A DNA stretch of 64,000 nucleotides. It comes from Planctobacterium sp047947135 (GTDB taxonomy: Bacteria; Pseudomonadota; Gammaproteobacteria; Enterobacterales; Alteromonadaceae). The position numbers and the translations under genes are program-made. Under the pieces are notes generated by a model. That model did no database searches. It was not told the origin of the DNA and was given only the letters and a program-made list of their open reading frames with translations. The stretch is taken from the NCBI GenBank assembly GCA_047947135.1, contig CP170457.1:1674001-1738000 (forward strand). Reading direction: 5' to 3'. Position 1 is the first letter of the stretch. Each line of letters opens with the position of its first letter. This document shows, piece after piece, positions 62,452 to 64,000 of the stretch.

Positions 62452-63369
62452 ATGCTAAAACCAAATATATATTACTTATCTATAGTCCTTTTGCTGTTTA
62501 CAGCAGCCCTCAACCTTAAACCGCTTTACGCGGCCGAAAATCCCAATGATGGCTTTTATGCCGCGCTGACTCTTGGTGTGGGTGTCAGAGAAGCGAATTT
62601 CGTTGGCTCTGATGGTCAAGCGGGGTCTGAAATCACGCGCAAACAGACCTATGAGGATTTCATCGCCCTGAATCTTGAACTCCGCTATCAGTACAAGGGT
62701 TTTTTTGTAGAGCTGCCAGGGCCGACTCAGGATGCCATTGATGGTCAGTATGCGGGTAATGCACTTGGGTACAATTTTTATAACTCCAGACACTGGACAA
62801 TCGACTTTTATGCGCTTGAAGCCTCAGGCGCGGCAAGTCGGAAATTCACCAGTTTTGAAGAGAGCAGAAATTTTTCGGAGGTAAGACGTTCGGATTATCG
62901 ATTAGGACTGCGGGCCAGCGGCTACTTTGACAACTATCTTATGCAGTTTATTTTCGCACCTTATAGCTTTCGCGATGAAATTGGTGGTGTTGATGCCTCC
63001 GCTTCTTTCAGGCACGACTGGCAGGTTAAGAATCTGAATCTTTATGCCTCTTTGGGTTTTCGCTATCGCAGCAGTGAAATACTGGATCATTATTATGGTG
63101 TATCCACTGAGCTATCAGACCAGATCGCCGATTTAGTCGAAGGGCAAGGCAATGCCGATATCAGCACCCGCTTTTTCCAGCCTTATACACCCGGAGATGG
63201 CTTTAATATCGGTGCAATAGCCGGTTTTGAATACCCGGTTTCCCAAAGTTGGGTTGTTGGTGGTTTTGTCGCAGCCGAGAAAACCCCGAATAGCATAAAA
63301 GACAGTCCACTGGTGGCGGGAGACTCCGTGTCTACCTCTGCGGTATTAACAATCAGTTATGTATTTTAG
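62452..63369 (+). CDS. MipA/OmpV family outer-membrane protein
   Basis: The 305-residue protein from the ATG at 62452 has a signal peptide (about 28 residues, ending LYAA) and a beta-barrel pattern with GFYAALTLGVGVREANFVG, DYRLGLRASGYFDNYLMQF, SWVVGGFVAAEKTPNSIKDSPLV and terminal ISYVF, characteristic of MipA/OmpV. Family members are scaffold or stress-related outer-membrane proteins. Upstream in-frame starts (62371, 62416) would add residues before the signal peptide. It overlaps no gene; DUF3019 and a response regulator follow closely. Confidence 0.87.
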   Translation: MLKPNIYYLSIVLLLFTAALNLKPLYAAENPNDGFYAALTLGVGVREANFVGSDGQAGSEITRKQTYEDFIALNLELRYQYKGFFVELPGPTQDAIDGQYAGNALGYNFYNSRHWTIDFYALEASGAASRKFTSFEESRNFSEVRRSDYRLGLRASGYFDNYLMQFIFAPYSFRDEIGGVDASASFRHDWQVKNLNLYASLGFRYRSSEILDHYYGVSTELSDQIADLVEGQGNADISTRFFQPYTPGDGFNIGAIAGFEYPVSQSWVVGGFVAAEKTPNSIKDSPLVAGDSVSTSAVLTISYVF

Positions 63370-63379
63370 GAGTGACGCC

Positions 63380-63805
63380 ATGAAATACATAGCTATAACC
63401 ATCCGATATTTTACAACTCTGGAATTCAGTCAATTGATCCTACTTTACACGCTTTTTTACTCGGCAACTGTCACGGCAGACGATACACCACAAATAGAGC
63501 TGGTTTTGACACCGACCAAATGTGTTTCACTTCGGGAAGGGCAGACCTGCTATGCCGATGTAGAACTGCAATGGCATGCAAGTCAATCGGGGGATTATTG
63601 CCTGTTCAGTAACTTGCAGGAAGCACCCATGCAGTGCTGGAGACAAAAAGATCAGGCATCCTTTGAAGGGGAAATTGCATCAAAGCAAAACGTATTATTT
63701 ACCATCAAACGCGACGGTCATCAAATAACGCTGGCAGCAACAGAATTAAAAATGGCCTGGGTATACAAAAGCAAACGTGTGGCTACTTCATGGCGAGTTT
63801 TTTAA
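63380..63805 (+). CDS. DUF3019 periplasmic protein
   Basis: The 141-residue protein from the ATG at 63380 (GGAG about 8 bases before) has an N-terminal hydrophobic segment (about 15-33) probably acting as signal peptide, then LTPTKCVSLREGQTCYADVELQW and CLFSNLQEAPMQCWRQ with four Cys, typical of DUF3019. The function is unknown. It lies 10 bp after mipA and 13 bp before a response regulator, a combination that suggests an envelope-sensing operon. Confidence 0.82.
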   Translation: MKYIAITIRYFTTLEFSQLILLYTLFYSATVTADDTPQIELVLTPTKCVSLREGQTCYADVELQWHASQSGDYCLFSNLQEAPMQCWRQKDQASFEGEIASKQNVLFTIKRDGHQITLAATELKMAWVYKSKRVATSWRVF

Positions 63806-63818
63806 TTGAGACGGTGGC

Positions 63819-64000
63819 ATGGTAGAAACTAATCAAACACGTATTCTGTTGGTCGAGGACGACAAGGAACTGGCGCAGTGGACCTGCGATTATCTGAAAG
63901 GCAAAGGTTTTTTGACCGATGTAACAGCCTACGGCATGGATGCCGTGGAACGCATACTCAGCCATCCGCCTGATTTGGTGGTGCTTGATGGAATGCTACC
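63819..64000 (+). CDS. Response regulator, OmpR-type receiver domain, cut by window end
   Basis: The first 60 residues are visible: TRILLVEDDKELAQW gives the acidic pocket and VVLDGMLP carries the phospho-acceptor Asp (about 57). The rest, including any DNA-binding domain and a probable partner kinase gene, lies beyond the window. Its position after mipA and DUF3019 suggests that it controls this operon. Confidence 0.88.
   Translation, partial: MVETNQTRILLVEDDKELAQWTCDYLKGKGFLTDVTAYGMDAVERILSHPPDLVVLDGML

Overview
This window looks like a chromosomal segment of a marine gammaproteobacterium, probably of the order Alteromonadales. The basis is gene content and protein style, not a database search: a TonB2-type energy-transducing operon with DUF3450 and TtpC-like members, long PstC/PstA permeases, RdgC, DUF3019 next to MipA/OmpV, and a DUF47-Pit pair. 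I see no rRNA, tRNA, CRISPR array, prophage or intact insertion sequence.

Layout. 1-5.6 kb: end of an M49-like metallopeptidase lipoprotein gene, a ~246-bp foldback repeat, an HDOD protein, rdgC and a membrane histidine kinase. 5.9-22.1 kb: a phosphate-linked block. A phoB promoter with three in-phase PhoB half-sites precedes phoB-phoR, a PstS-like binding protein and a prolyl-4-hydroxylase-like oxygenase, the last three coupled by overlapping ends. A lipoprotein with three ~435-residue repeats and a TonB-dependent receptor follow, behind another Pho-box-like site. Then comes a six-gene energy operon (DUF3450, TtpC-like, ExbB, ExbD, TonB, TPR) behind a third, weaker site. 22.2-27.2 kb: mixed genes (half copy of the foldback repeat, cysteine-synthase-like enzyme, small membrane protein, PQQ-type sugar dehydrogenase, two orphan small proteins, a RelB/ParE-type toxin-antitoxin pair). 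27.2-40.2 kb: phosphate genes again: ppk-ppx with a Pho box, a GcvR-like ACT protein, pstC-pstA-pstB-phoU, DUF47-pit, and a porin behind a perfect 15-bp inverted repeat. 40.3-49 kb: housekeeping genes (purU, thpR, mrcB, a TonB-topology orphan, hemL, pyrB) and a chemoreceptor. 49.5-55.5 kb: a secreted metallo-beta-lactamase-fold hydrolase and a TetR-controlled RND efflux pair. 55.6-64 kb: S9 peptidase, hemJ, ClC channel, DUF6776 protein, a serine hydrolase lipoprotein, and a MipA-DUF3019-response regulator cluster cut by the window end.

How it fits together. Phosphate functions cover sensing (PhoBR, PhoU), inner-membrane uptake (Pst, Pit), storage (Ppk, Ppx) and, by inference, energised outer-membrane uptake (receptor, repeat lipoprotein, dedicated TonB system). 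The outer-membrane part is the best candidate for a poorly described system: a PhoB-controlled, TonB-powered route for a phosphorus source, with an unexplained 2-oxoglutarate oxygenase in the regulator operon. Its substrate cannot be read from sequence.
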